From: Mesolinea sp964536465
Lineage (GTDB): Bacteria; Chloroflexota; Anaerolineae; Anaerolineales; Anaerolineaceae
Assembly (NCBI GenBank): GCA_964536465.1
Contig: CAZHXQ010000008.1
Location: 1 to 37,142 of the forward strand
Direction: 5' to 3'
Length of the DNA: 37,142 nt
Shown here piece by piece: positions 1 to 8,752 of the stretch (its first letter is position 1; each line of letters starts with the position of its first letter). The translations under genes were made by a program, and so were the position numbers. The notes beneath the pieces are model-generated. The model ran no database searches. It saw only the letters and a program-made list of their open reading frames with translations, and had not been told where the DNA came from.

Positions 1-172
1 GCCCACTTTTTCTTTTAAGAACCAGTTCGAAGGTTAGCCCTTACAGGGTAATAAATCCCCTCCGGCCTCCACAAAAACCACTGCCTGCGTATCCCTTCCG
101 TCGAGAGGATTTTTGCAAAATCGACTTCTCACCGATATAGAACCTTCGCCATCCGTGTTCTGAAATAACTGG

Positions 173-178
173 CATAAT
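173..178 (+). promoter_or_regulatory. Candidate -10 box for the histidine kinase, leaderless arrangement
   Basis: CATAAT lies 6 bases upstream of the ATG at 185, so the predicted transcription start falls on or next to the start codon. No good -35 box is seen 16-18 bases upstream, so this is tentative. Confidence 0.35.
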
Positions 179-184
179 TAAGGT

Positions 185-1735
185 ATGTTACCTGATTATC
201 GTGTGCGGCAACGCGAATATCTGCTGGAAATTTCGCGGTCTCTGACTGAAGAGCTTGATCTGAACACCCTGCTGGGGCGGATCTTGCAAATATCGATCGA
301 AATGCTCACTGGTCATGCTGGCTTCATCGCTCTGAACGAAGAAATAAGGGGTTGGTATCTGGCGGTCAGCAAAGGGATTCCACCGGCGCTGTCTGAGTAC
401 CTGGAAAACTGGCTGCGCTCCCTGCCTGAAAATGTGCCCGAAGACAGTCAGTACGTTCCCGAGGTCAACAAAATGCTCAGCGATATCAGCATGGGGATGA
501 TCACCGGTGTGGGTTTGCCGCTGCTGGTTCAGCGAAAACCAATTGGTCAGATTTTTGTGTTTCGAAATTATCGCGGTGTTTTCACGGCAAACGACCACAG
601 CATTTTAAACAATTTCGCCAACCAGGCTGCTATCGCGGTTCGAAACGCCCGCCTCTATAATCAGGTTCGCGATCAAAATTTGCGCATCACCGCGCTACTG
701 GCATCTGTCGCGGACGGAATCCTGATCTTGAGCCCCGACCTGACCATACTGAGTGCCAATAAAGCATTCGCCCGCCTGATCAACAGCCCGACTTTTGGTC
801 TGGTAGGTGAAAAGTATGAAGATGTGGTGCAGTGGAAGAGCAGCCCTGTGGGGCTTAAACTAAAAGAACTGACCGAGGCTGAATGGCACGGTTACGAGCC
901 TGGCGAGATGTTCCTGGAGGGCGACCTGATCCGTAAAGACGGGCTGGACCCGGTCCCGGTTGCGATCACCTACGCGCCACTTTTTTCAAGCGAAGGGCAG
1001 TTATTAAATGTGATCGCATCGGTGCGGGACATCACTCGCTATCGTGAAGCAGAGGAAATGAAAACCGGCTTCATCTCGGTGATCAGCCACGAACTGCGCA
1101 CCCCACTGACCCTGATCAAGGGTTATGCCAGCACGCTTAGACGGGGGGACGTCACCTGGGAACCTGAGATGGTGCAGGAAAGCCTGAAGGTGATCGAGGA
1201 GGAGGCCGACCACCTCTCCGCTATGGTCGATGATCTGCTGGACGCGACCAGGCTTCAATCGGGAAACATGCTTATGAAAAACTCGCGGGTCGATCTCCCC
1301 GCCCTGGTGCAGGAACAAATTCATCGTTTCAAACCGGAAGCTGCCGGGCACACCATCAGGGCTGAGTTTGCCAGCGATTTCCCCGTCATCATTGCCGACG
1401 AGAGCAGGATTAAACAACTGCTGACCAACCTGATCGCCAACGCATTGAAATATAGCCATGGTGGGCAAATCGTAATCCAGGGGCAGGAGCTCATCAATGA
1501 AATCCAGGTTTGCATCAGTGATCAGGGCAAAGGCTTTGACCCCAAGGACATCCCTTTTGTGTTTGACCGGTTTTACCGCTCCGATACGGATGCCAGATCA
1601 ACCAAGGGTACTGGCCTGGGTCTGTATCTGTGTAAGGCAATTGTCATCGCGCACGGCGGCCGCATCTGGGTCGACGAAGACTATACCGCGGGAGCCAGGA
1701 TCTGTTTCACACTGCCAATGGGTCTCGAAGAATAG
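185..1735 (+). CDS. GAF-PAS sensor histidine kinase (orphan)
   Basis: A 516-residue two-component sensor kinase that should autophosphorylate on His and pass phosphate to a response regulator not encoded nearby. Order: GAF-like domain (about residues 10-155), PAS domain (about 165-290), HisKA dimerisation domain with the H-box SHELRTP (His302), then a HATPase domain with N-box LTNLIANALKY (413-423), G1 DQGKG (446-450), F-box FVFDRFYRSD and G2 GTGLGL (475-480). No signal peptide or membrane helix is visible, so it is probably a cytoplasmic sensor of a small ligand or redox state. The ATG at 185 has no properly spaced Shine-Dalgarno, but a CATAAT -10 box ends 6 bases before it, which suggests a leaderless message. 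The biotin ligase gene starts 3 bases after the stop, so the two are probably cotranscribed. Family call is firm; the signal is unknown. Confidence 0.93.
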   Translation: MLPDYRVRQREYLLEISRSLTEELDLNTLLGRILQISIEMLTGHAGFIALNEEIRGWYLAVSKGIPPALSEYLENWLRSLPENVPEDSQYVPEVNKMLSDISMGMITGVGLPLLVQRKPIGQIFVFRNYRGVFTANDHSILNNFANQAAIAVRNARLYNQVRDQNLRITALLASVADGILILSPDLTILSANKAFARLINSPTFGLVGEKYEDVVQWKSSPVGLKLKELTEAEWHGYEPGEMFLEGDLIRKDGLDPVPVAITYAPLFSSEGQLLNVIASVRDITRYREAEEMKTGFISVISHELRTPLTLIKGYASTLRRGDVTWEPEMVQESLKVIEEEADHLSAMVDDLLDATRLQSGNMLMKNSRVDLPALVQEQIHRFKPEAAGHTIRAEFASDFPVIIADESRIKQLLTNLIANALKYSHGGQIVIQGQELINEIQVCISDQGKGFDPKDIPFVFDRFYRSDTDARSTKGTGLGLYLCKAIVIAHGGRIWVDEDYTAGARICFTLPMGLEE

Positions 1736-1738
1736 ACC

Positions 1739-2545
1739 ATGGAGGTTGATGCCTCCCAAATAGATGGGAATTGGATCGACCTGGCTGGCTGGCGGGTTCT
1801 ATGCCTGGGAGAAACCGGCTCGACCAACCAGGATGCGCTCAGATTAATCCATCAAGAGAAGGGTGAATTTGTCCTCTGGGCAAAACATCAGACTGCCGGT
1901 CAAGGCCGCGAAAACCGCCAATGGCACAGCCGCGCGGACAGCTCACTCACCTTCTCGGTCGTATTGCGCCCCACGGTCCGGGAAAGACCGTTTTTAGGAC
2001 AGTTTACTGCGCTGGCGGCGCTCGCCCTGACTGATTGGCTGGAAGAGGCCTGCGGTCTTGAGGCTGAGATCAAATGGCCAAATGATGTTTTGATCAGGGG
2101 GAAGAAAGTATGTGGACTATTAATCGAAATAAGCTGGAAGAGTGCAGCCATTGAGGCTCTGATCCTGGGTATGGGTATCAACCTGAGGGACGGAGCTTTT
2201 GAGGGTGCAGGTCAATTGCGTTTCCCTGCCACCAGTCTGCAAGCCGAAGGTTGCCGCATAGATCCTCCGCAGGATATTTTGGGGGAACTGCTCGGTTTTC
2301 TGTGCCAACGCAGGAAGCAAATCGGCTCAAAGCTCCTGATAGACGAATGGAACCAACGCCTGGCATTTAAGGGCGAGTTCAGGCTGATTAGACACTACCA
2401 GGGCAAAACGGAAATGCTTTGCCCTGTATCCCTTAACCCTGATGGGTCACTGAACGCCATCGATCAGACTGGACGTATGCGCGTAGTTCAGTCTGCTGAG
2501 TTTACGTCCTCTGAATCGACGCTGGAGCCGCCCTCTTCTTCCTGA
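1739..2545 (+). CDS. birA: Biotin--[acetyl-CoA-carboxylase] ligase, monofunctional
   Basis: A 268-residue biotin-protein ligase that activates biotin to biotinyl-AMP and attaches it to a carboxylase lysine. The family signatures are clear: the biotin/AMP loop GQGRENRQW (about residues 55-63), KWPNDV (about 102-107), GLLIEI and GMGINLR, followed by a short C-terminal domain. It lacks the N-terminal helix-turn-helix of E. coli BirA, so it should be a class I enzyme that does not repress biotin genes. The ATG sits 3 bases after the kinase stop with no strong ribosome-binding site, suggesting translational coupling. Its last 58 bases overlap the end of gyrA on the other strand, so the last 19 codons are antisense to the acidic GyrA tail. 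Confidence 0.92.
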   Translation: MEVDASQIDGNWIDLAGWRVLCLGETGSTNQDALRLIHQEKGEFVLWAKHQTAGQGRENRQWHSRADSSLTFSVVLRPTVRERPFLGQFTALAALALTDWLEEACGLEAEIKWPNDVLIRGKKVCGLLIEISWKSAAIEALILGMGINLRDGAFEGAGQLRFPATSLQAEGCRIDPPQDILGELLGFLCQRRKQIGSKLLIDEWNQRLAFKGEFRLIRHYQGKTEMLCPVSLNPDGSLNAIDQTGRMRVVQSAEFTSSESTLEPPSSS

Positions 2546-5127
2546 ATTTCTGCATTTTCAACCTCAGGCTGGGCCTCCGGGTTGTTTTCCATCTCTTCCG
2601 CTAAAGCCTGTTGCCGGGCTTTGACTGCGCTTTCCACTTCTTCGGCAGAAATACGCACCATGGCTGCCAGGCTGTCACCCTCGTCCAGATCCATGATCTT
2701 GACGCCCTGCGTGGCGCGACCCTGCACTGAAATGTCGGAGACTTTGGTGCGCAGGACGATGCCTGCCCGGGTGATGGTGGTGATATCTTCATCATCAAGA
2801 ACAACCTTGGCCTCGGCGATGTCGCCAATTTCGGATCGGGCTCCCTGACTTATGGTGGTCACGCCAAGAGTACCGCGGGACTTGGCCAGGTATTCGGCCA
2901 TGGGCGTGCGTTTACCCTGCCCCTTATCGGTGATGACCAGGAGATAACCGTTGGGTTCAACCACATCCATTGACACAACGCGGTCATCACCGCGCAGGCG
3001 GATGCCTGTGACGCCCATGGTGGTGCGTCCGGTAGGGCGCACTTCAGATTCGCTGAAGCGTAAGGCTTTTGCCTTGCGGGTAACCATGATCAAGTCATTT
3101 TCGCCGTCAGTAATATGGACCCAGCCCAATTCGTCACCCCTGTTCAGACGGATGGCGATCAGTCCAGACGGGCGCACGTTTTCAAAATTTGACATGGGGA
3201 CTCGTTTTACACGCCCCAGACGCGTAGCCATGGCGCAGTAACTGCTGTCGTTGAAGTTTTCTACTGTCAGGACTGCCGTGACGGTCTCTTCGGGTTCGAG
3301 ATTGATGATATTCACCAGCGGAATTCCGCGTCCCTGGCGGCTTTCTTCGGGCAGTTCGAAGGCTCGCTCCGAGTAAACCTTGCCCTTGTTGGTGAAAAAG
3401 AGGATCGTATCGAGCGTGTTGGCACGGATAAAGAACCTGATTTCGTCTTCACCGCGCATGCTCTGCCCGATGACCCCCCGACCACCCCGACCCTGACGGC
3501 GGTAAGCGCTGTCGGAAACGCGTTTGATGTAGCCGCGATCGGTGATTGAGACGAATACTGGTTCATCTTGGACGAGAGATTCATCTGAAAGATCCATCTC
3601 AGCGTCCGGGGCGATGCGTGTTCGTCGGGGGTCAGCAAACTTTTCGGCAACTTCGTTGAGGTCTGTCCGGATAATTTCGAGGATCTTGTGTGGGTTGGCC
3701 AGTAAGTCCTCTAATTCCTTGATCAGTTCCTTCAACTGAGCGTATTCGTCTTCGATTTTTTGACGCTCGAGGGCGGCAAGCCGGCGCAACTGCATATCCA
3801 GGATAGCCTGTGCTTGCAGGTCGCTGAGGTTGAAGCGCTCGATCAGGCGGGTTTTAGCGATATCCGCATCGTCAGATTCGCGAATGGTCTTGATCACCGC
3901 GTCCAGATTGGCGATCGCGATCAGCAAGCCATCCAGAATGTGAGCTCGTTTTTTCGCCTTATCCAGGTCAAACAAGGTTCGGCGGGTGATGACCACCTGG
4001 CGGTGTTCCAGGTAAAGCTGTAAGGCGCGTTTAAGCGTGAGCATACGCGGTTCCTGGTTGACCAGAGCCAGCAGCTGGACCGCGAATGTAGATTGCAGGG
4101 CAGTGTATTTGTAAAGTTGATTGACGACTTTCTTGGGCTGGGTTCCGCGTTTGAGTTCAATGACAATACGCATGCCATTTCGATCAGACTCGTCGCGCAT
4201 GTCGGAGATTGAATCAATTTTTCCTTCGCGGTGTAGTTCGGCAATGCGCTCAATCAGGCTGGTTTTGTTGAGCTGGTAGGGGATTTCGTCGATGATGATG
4301 GCATAGCGCCCTTCACGAATTTCCTCGATAGTGGCTTTACCTCTCATCATCAGGTGACCGCGCCCGGTGCTGTACGCCTGGCGAATGCCTTCGCGACCGA
4401 CAATGATGCCGCCAGTCGGAAAGTCGGGCCCGGGAATATGCTGCATCAGCTCCTCGACGCTGACTTCATCGATTTCGTCGTAACGATCGATCAGCATATT
4501 GAGGGCATTGACCAATTCACCCAGATTGTGCGGAGGAATATTGGTCGCCATGCCCACCGCGATCCCGCTGGAGCCATTCATCAGCAGCATAGGAACGCGT
4601 GCTGGCAAAACTTCGGGTTCTTTCAGCGATCCATCGAAGTTATCAATGAAGTCAACTGTATCCTTATCGAGGTCAGCCAGAAGTTCCTGGGAAATCCGTG
4701 CCAGTCGCGCTTCGGTATAACGCATTGCCGCCGGGGAGTCTCCATCCACAGAACCAAAGTTACCCTGACCCTGGACTAACATGTAACGCATGGAAAAATC
4801 CTGGGCCATGCGGGCCATGGCGTCGTAAACAGCAGAATCACCATGAGGGTGGTACTTACCAAGCACTTCACCGACAATTCGCGCAGACTTCTTATAGGGG
4901 GTATTAAAGCGGATGCCCATGTCATCCATGGCATAGAGGATGCGGCGGTGGACGGGTTTGAGACCGTCGCGCACGTCTGGCAAAGCCCGGGCGACAATTA
5001 CGCTCATAGCGTAGTCGAGGTAGGCGGTGCGCATTTGTTCGTCGATCCCTACCGTTTTCAATCCGGTATCACGCTGTTCAAAAGCGGTTAGTTCGGGAGT
5101 TTCCACAATTTCATTTTCTTCAGACAT
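2488..5127 (-). CDS. gyrA: DNA gyrase subunit A
   Basis: An 879-residue type IIA topoisomerase A subunit that cuts and religates DNA and, with GyrB, introduces negative supercoils. The catalytic Tyr is Y137 in AAMRYTEARL. The quinolone region reads HPHGDSAVYD with Ser98 and Asp102 at the E. coli 83 and 87 positions, i.e. the drug-sensitive residues. The C-terminal wrapping domain carries a GyrA-box-like RQGRGGRGV, supporting gyrase rather than ParC. It ends in a long acidic tail rich in Glu/Asp. Transcription should start from a TTGAAC-N17-TATAAT promoter about 50 bases upstream of the ATG. It is monocistronic here and converges with birA. gyrB is not in the window. Confidence 0.96.
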   Translation of the reverse strand: MSEENEIVETPELTAFEQRDTGLKTVGIDEQMRTAYLDYAMSVIVARALPDVRDGLKPVHRRILYAMDDMGIRFNTPYKKSARIVGEVLGKYHPHGDSAVYDAMARMAQDFSMRYMLVQGQGNFGSVDGDSPAAMRYTEARLARISQELLADLDKDTVDFIDNFDGSLKEPEVLPARVPMLLMNGSSGIAVGMATNIPPHNLGELVNALNMLIDRYDEIDEVSVEELMQHIPGPDFPTGGIIVGREGIRQAYSTGRGHLMMRGKATIEEIREGRYAIIIDEIPYQLNKTSLIERIAELHREGKIDSISDMRDESDRNGMRIVIELKRGTQPKKVVNQLYKYTALQSTFAVQLLALVNQEPRMLTLKRALQLYLEHRQVVITRRTLFDLDKAKKRAHILDGLLIAIANLDAVIKTIRESDDADIAKTRLIERFNLSDLQAQAILDMQLRRLAALERQKIEDEYAQLKELIKELEDLLANPHKILEIIRTDLNEVAEKFADPRRTRIAPDAEMDLSDESLVQDEPVFVSITDRGYIKRVSDSAYRRQGRGGRGVIGQSMRGEDEIRFFIRANTLDTILFFTNKGKVYSERAFELPEESRQGRGIPLVNIINLEPEETVTAVLTVENFNDSSYCAMATRLGRVKRVPMSNFENVRPSGLIAIRLNRGDELGWVHITDGENDLIMVTRKAKALRFSESEVRPTGRTTMGVTGIRLRGDDRVVSMDVVEPNGYLLVITDKGQGKRTPMAEYLAKSRGTLGVTTISQGARSEIGDIAEAKVVLDDEDITTITRAGIVLRTKVSDISVQGRATQGVKIMDLDEGDSLAAMVRISAEEVESAVKARQQALAEEMENNPEAQPEVENAEIQEEEGGSSVDSEDVNSAD

Positions 5128-5179
5128 AGTTTCTTTCGGCTAAAAATTTGGCTATTTTTTGAATATTTGCAACCTGATA

Positions 5180-5208
5180 ATTATACTCTAAAAGGAAGCC
5201 GCGTTCAA
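5180..5208 (-). promoter_or_regulatory. gyrA promoter
   Basis: Read on the minus strand, TTGAAC (5208-5203), a 17-base spacer and a consensus TATAAT (5185-5180). The predicted start near 5173 gives a leader of about 46 bases before the gyrA ATG. Confidence 0.75.
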
Positions 5209-5360
5209 CAATTCCCGCCTGAGACAAAAAAAGCCGTAAAAATCAAAAATTAATGTTAACAGCGCTTTTTTGACGGGCAGAGGTAAAGACCTGCAATTCG
5301 GGGGGTGGCGAGAATCCGAAAATAGCGTTTTAGGGCAAGACCGCAGGCGACTTAAAGATA

Positions 5361-5384
5361 CTGCCCGGCACGAGGACCGGGCAG
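5361..5384 (-). terminator. Hairpin downstream of the FHA gene
   Basis: A perfect 8-bp stem CTGCCCGG/CCGGGCAG with an 8-base loop lies 26-49 bases past the FHA gene stop. On the minus strand it is followed by TATCTTTAAG, only moderately U-rich, so it is a plausible but not ideal intrinsic terminator. Confidence 0.55.
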
Positions 5385-5409
5385 ATAATATTTTAAGGGT
5401 TGATCCAGC

Positions 5410-6000
5410 TCAATAGCAGCCAGGCAATCGGTTGAATGACAGGAAGCACCACCATGAGGCCGGCATAAAAGTCAGAACCAGCCCAATGATGATCACAATG
5501 ATTAACAAGATCACAAGGAAGTTCATATACCAGGGTTTCCTGGGTTTTGGCTCGGGGCTGCTTTCACGCGCCAGGGGGCGTTGGGGAACGGGCGGCTCAA
5601 CTGCTTCATAGACGGGCTCAGGCTTTGGGGCGATTGTCTCAGGCTGAGGGGCAGGCGTGCCATAGGTTGGCGTGTAGGCGGCAGCTTCGAGCGCGCCTTC
5701 CCATTCGAAACTCATCACCGTGCTTTCCGCCAGGGTGACAAGATCACCATTGACGAGACGTTTGGGGGCACTCAAGCGGACGCCGTTTAGAAAAGTTCCA
5801 TTTGTTGAGCCGAGATCTTCAATATAAACGCCGTCAGGCTTGACGATAAAGCGGGCGTGCCGGCGGGAGATCTCAGCATCGGGCACCGGTATGTCGTTGG
5901 ACATGTCGCGACCAACGCTGACTTCAGGCTTGTCCAGATAATAACTCGATCCGGGGATAGGACCAGAACGCATAACGATTTGAGGTTTAGTTTCAGCCAT
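5410..6000 (-). CDS. FHA-domain protein with C-terminal membrane anchor
   Basis: A 196-residue protein with an N-terminal forkhead-associated domain (about 20-100), which binds phosphothreonine peptides. The key residues are present: GR at 30-31, SRRH at 46-49, and NGT at 67-69. A Pro/Glu-rich linker (about 105-155) leads to one hydrophobic helix (about 159-179) and a short tail, so the FHA domain probably faces the cytoplasm on a C-terminal anchor. A well-placed AGGAG precedes the ATG. It is transcribed from its own promoter divergently from yvcK. No Ser/Thr kinase gene is visible, so the phosphorylated partner is unknown; a role in coordinating envelope growth is only inferred from the YvcK neighbour. 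Confidence 0.88.
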   Translation of the reverse strand: MAETKPQIVMRSGPIPGSSYYLDKPEVSVGRDMSNDIPVPDAEISRRHARFIVKPDGVYIEDLGSTNGTFLNGVRLSAPKRLVNGDLVTLAESTVMSFEWEGALEAAAYTPTYGTPAPQPETIAPKPEPVYEAVEPPVPQRPLARESSPEPKPRKPWYMNFLVILLIIVIIIGLVLTFMPASWWCFLSFNRLPGCY

Positions 6001-6037
6001 GGTTACTCCTGGTTTCTAAGCACATATTGTTGTAGTA

Positions 6038-6066
6038 AGTGTACTAATTTTTGCTTGTTAAGTCAA
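6038..6066 (-). promoter_or_regulatory. Promoter of the FHA gene
   Basis: On the minus strand, TTGACT (6066-6061), a 17-base spacer and TACACT (6043-6038). The predicted start near 6031 gives a leader of about 30 bases with an AGGAG ribosome-binding site before the ATG. Confidence 0.7.
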
Positions 6067-6175
6067 TTTTACTGCAGGCTCCCGTTATTTTTGCATCGGT
6101 CTAATCTTGTTGAGGGGTCCCGCGGAAAGCGCTGTTCACAAAAAGCCTGGTTAACTGCTGTTTGGGCTTTTTTCG

Positions 6176-6204
6176 TTGACGTCTGAAATAAACCCTGCTA
6201 TCAT
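6176..6204 (+). promoter_or_regulatory. yvcK promoter, leaderless arrangement
   Basis: TTGACG (6176-6181), exactly 17 bases, then TATCAT (6199-6204). The predicted start falls near 6211, only about 4 bases before the ATG at 6215. The TTG that could open a longer reading frame is the first codon-sized part of this -35 box, which argues for the ATG as start. Confidence 0.75.
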
Positions 6205-6214
6205 CAATTTAACT

Positions 6215-7549
6215 ATGACTCCCGAAACAAGATCAAATTGGTTCAAGCGCCTGATGTCCAGGTTGCGGCTTGAGTCGCGCTGGTTGGCTCCCGGAACCGG
6301 TTATAAGCGCTGGCTGGGGCTGACCATAATTGGTGCCATGCTGTTGGGTTTAGGACTGGCAGTGGTCATTCTGGACTATTACCGCTCGACTGGCAGCGAA
6401 CTGCTGACCCCCATCCTTGCCGTTCTTTCTCTGCGCTTCTTAGACCGCCCTATCCGCTTTCTATTGTTTGGAGGGTTGGGTTTTATTCTGATCCTGATTG
6501 GGATCTGGGGCGCCAACCGAGCCTTACTTAAACCTTTCGAAACAGGCGGGAAACCCGTCTGGGACAAAGTGCAAAATTATCGCCTACGCGAGAAAGGCAT
6601 TAAGGTGGTGGTGATCGGTGGCGGGCATGGGCTGGCAGCATTGCTGCGCGGCATAAAAGCCTACACCCACAACATCACGGCAATCGTGACGGTGGCAGAT
6701 GACGGTGGGTCATCTGGAGAACTGCGCCGCGATCTGGGGGTTTTACCCCCGGGGGATATCCGCAACTGCCTGTCTGCCTTGAGCAGCGATGAAGCGCTGC
6801 TTTCTCAGGTCTTTCAGTATCGTTTCCACACGGGAGCGGGGTTGGAAGGACATTCTCTTGGCAATCTTCTAATTACAGCGATGGGTGAGATCACCGGCAG
6901 TTTCGAAGAAGCGGTGGCAGAATCCGGCAGAGTATTGGCCATCTATGGGCAGGTGTTGCCTTCCACGCTGACCAACCTTCAACTGATTGGGGAAATATTG
7001 CAGAACCCTGAAAAAGAAATGACGGTTGTGCGCGGTGAATCCGAAATTACCGAGGCATTTGGCAAGGTGCAGAAGGTCTGGTTGGAACCGGATGATGCCC
7101 TGGCTTACCCCCCTACTATCCAGGCAATTTTGAATGCCGACCTGATCTTGATCGGACCTGGAAGCCTGTATACCAGCATTCTGCCAAATTTACTGGTCAA
7201 AGATCTTACCGAGGCCATCCAGGCAAGCAAGGCGGAAACATACTATATTTGTAACGTAGCCACTCAACGGGGCGAAACTGACGGTTTCAACGCCTCAGAC
7301 CACGTGGCTGTGCTCGAGCAGCACCTTCAAAAGCGAATCTTCAATCTGGTGCTCTGTAACGGCAATTTTAAAGGTGAGTTAGGGCAGGATACTGAATGGG
7401 TCGCGGCAGACCAGAAATTGCACGAAAATTATCGCGTCTATGAAGCCGACCTGGTGGACGACCTGTACCCCTGGCGCCACAGTTCCAAAAAGCTGGCTAA
7501 GGCCGTCATCAGCCTCTACGAAGAGCGCACCGGACCGATAAATTTTTAA
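6215..7549 (+). CDS. yvcK: YvcK/CofD-family gluconeogenesis factor with membrane anchor
   Basis: A 444-residue member of the YvcK/CofD family. B. subtilis YvcK binds UDP-sugars and is needed for normal peptidoglycan synthesis and shape on gluconeogenic carbon sources. The Rossmann-like start VVVIGGGHGLAALLRG, VADDGGSSGELRRDLG and PPGDIRNCL are intact, as is GPGSLYTSILPNLL further on. Unlike soluble YvcK it begins with about 105 extra residues holding two strongly hydrophobic segments (about 35-58 and 76-98), so it is probably membrane-tethered. I start at the ATG at 6215 because the upstream TTG at 6176 lies in the promoter. There is no Shine-Dalgarno. No downstream whiA is present. Family call is firm; exact role is inferred. 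Confidence 0.9.
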   Translation: MTPETRSNWFKRLMSRLRLESRWLAPGTGYKRWLGLTIIGAMLLGLGLAVVILDYYRSTGSELLTPILAVLSLRFLDRPIRFLLFGGLGFILILIGIWGANRALLKPFETGGKPVWDKVQNYRLREKGIKVVVIGGGHGLAALLRGIKAYTHNITAIVTVADDGGSSGELRRDLGVLPPGDIRNCLSALSSDEALLSQVFQYRFHTGAGLEGHSLGNLLITAMGEITGSFEEAVAESGRVLAIYGQVLPSTLTNLQLIGEILQNPEKEMTVVRGESEITEAFGKVQKVWLEPDDALAYPPTIQAILNADLILIGPGSLYTSILPNLLVKDLTEAIQASKAETYYICNVATQRGETDGFNASDHVAVLEQHLQKRIFNLVLCNGNFKGELGQDTEWVAADQKLHENYRVYEADLVDDLYPWRHSSKKLAKAVISLYEERTGPINF

Positions 7550-7590
7550 TGGTTTATACAAGTTTATAACATTAAGCAGCTATTCTCGTC

Positions 7591-7667
7591 TATAATTACC
7601 CTTAGAATTGAAACCGATTCTGCTTATCTACACCTGCCGAAGGTGAGAAAATTACAAACACGGAGGA
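7591..7667 (+). promoter_or_regulatory. gap promoter -10 box and leader
   Basis: A consensus TATAAT (7591-7596) without a convincing -35 box would start transcription near 7603. The leader of about 69 bases contains a small CACCT/AGGTG hairpin (7631-7645) and a GGAGG ribosome-binding site (7662-7666) just before the gap ATG. Confidence 0.5.
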
Positions 7668-7671
7668 TGTT

Positions 7672-8727
7672 ATGAAAACTCAAGTTGGTATTAATGGTTT
7701 TGGGCGGATTGGGCGCCTGGTTTTAAAAGCGATTATGGAACGCGCTGACGACACTCTCGAAGTTGTCGCCATCAATGACCTGGTTGACCCCAAACAAAAC
7801 GCCCATCTGTTTAAGTATGATTCCACATACGGAATCTTCCCGGGGGAAGTTAAAGTAAATGAAGCGAATAATATCGTGATTAATGGGAAAGAGATCAAAG
7901 TATTCAGTGAAAAAGACCCTGGAAACCTGCCTTGGGCCGATTTGGGCGTCGATATTGTGATCGAGTCGACGGGGATTTTCACCACCGCCAAGTCAGATCC
8001 TGAAAAAGGCAAGATCGGCGCAGATGCTCATATCATCCGCGGTGGCGCGAAGAAAGTGGTGATCTCTGCACCAGCAAAAGGCGAGGATGCCACCATCGTT
8101 TTGGGTGTCAATGAAGGCGTTTACGACAGCGAGAAGCACGACATTATCTCAAACGCTTCTTGTACCACCAACTGCCTTGCTCCAGCAGCGAAAGTGGTTC
8201 ACGATAAATTCAAGATTAAAAATGCCATGATGACCACGATCCACTCTTACACAAACGATCAGGTCATTCTGGACACCGGTCACAAGAAAGACATCCGTCG
8301 TTCACGCGCTGCTGGTTTGAATATTATTCCGACCACCACCGGAGCCGCCAGAGCGCTTGCACTGGTCATCCCTGAACTGAAGGGCAAATTTGATGGTTAC
8401 GCTCTGCGAGTTCCCACCCCAACTGTCTCGATCGTTGATTTCGTTGCTGAAGTGGAAAACCCTGTCACATTGGAAGAACTTAACCAGGCTTTCAAGGAAG
8501 CCGCTCATGGCGAGATGAAGGGCATTTTGGGCTACTCCACCGGTGAGTACGATCAGCCTTTGGTTTCCATGGACTATAAGGGTGACTCCCGCTCTTCCAT
8601 TATTGACCTGGATAAGAACATGGTTATGGGTGACAATCTGGTCAAAGTTGTGACCTGGTATGACAATGAATGGGGTTACTCCTGCCGCACAGCCGACCTG
8701 GCGAAATATGTTGCTGAGAGACTCTGA
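7672..8727 (+). CDS. gap: Glyceraldehyde-3-phosphate dehydrogenase
   Basis: A 351-residue phosphorylating GAPDH that converts glyceraldehyde-3-phosphate, phosphate and NAD to 1,3-bisphosphoglycerate. The Rossmann start GINGFGRIGRL, the catalytic SNASCTTNCLAP motif (Cys164), the base His191 in IHSYTN and the C-terminal WYDNEWGYS signature are all present. The Asp in INDLVD after the second strand favours NAD over NADP. The slightly long length comes from a small insertion, SDPEKGKIGADAH, around residues 108-120. A strong GGAGG precedes the ATG. It is first in a gap-pgk unit; a large stem-loop separates it from pgk. Confidence 0.97.
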   Translation: MKTQVGINGFGRIGRLVLKAIMERADDTLEVVAINDLVDPKQNAHLFKYDSTYGIFPGEVKVNEANNIVINGKEIKVFSEKDPGNLPWADLGVDIVIESTGIFTTAKSDPEKGKIGADAHIIRGGAKKVVISAPAKGEDATIVLGVNEGVYDSEKHDIISNASCTTNCLAPAAKVVHDKFKIKNAMMTTIHSYTNDQVILDTGHKKDIRRSRAAGLNIIPTTTGAARALALVIPELKGKFDGYALRVPTPTVSIVDFVAEVENPVTLEELNQAFKEAAHGEMKGILGYSTGEYDQPLVSMDYKGDSRSSIIDLDKNMVMGDNLVKVVTWYDNEWGYSCRTADLAKYVAERL

Positions 8728-8752
8728 GATCCAATCTAAGTGAAGACAGATG

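Noticed and set aside
1..184. A partial gene upstream of the kinase
   Set aside because: No frame on either strand carries a recognisable protein; only leader sequence is seen.
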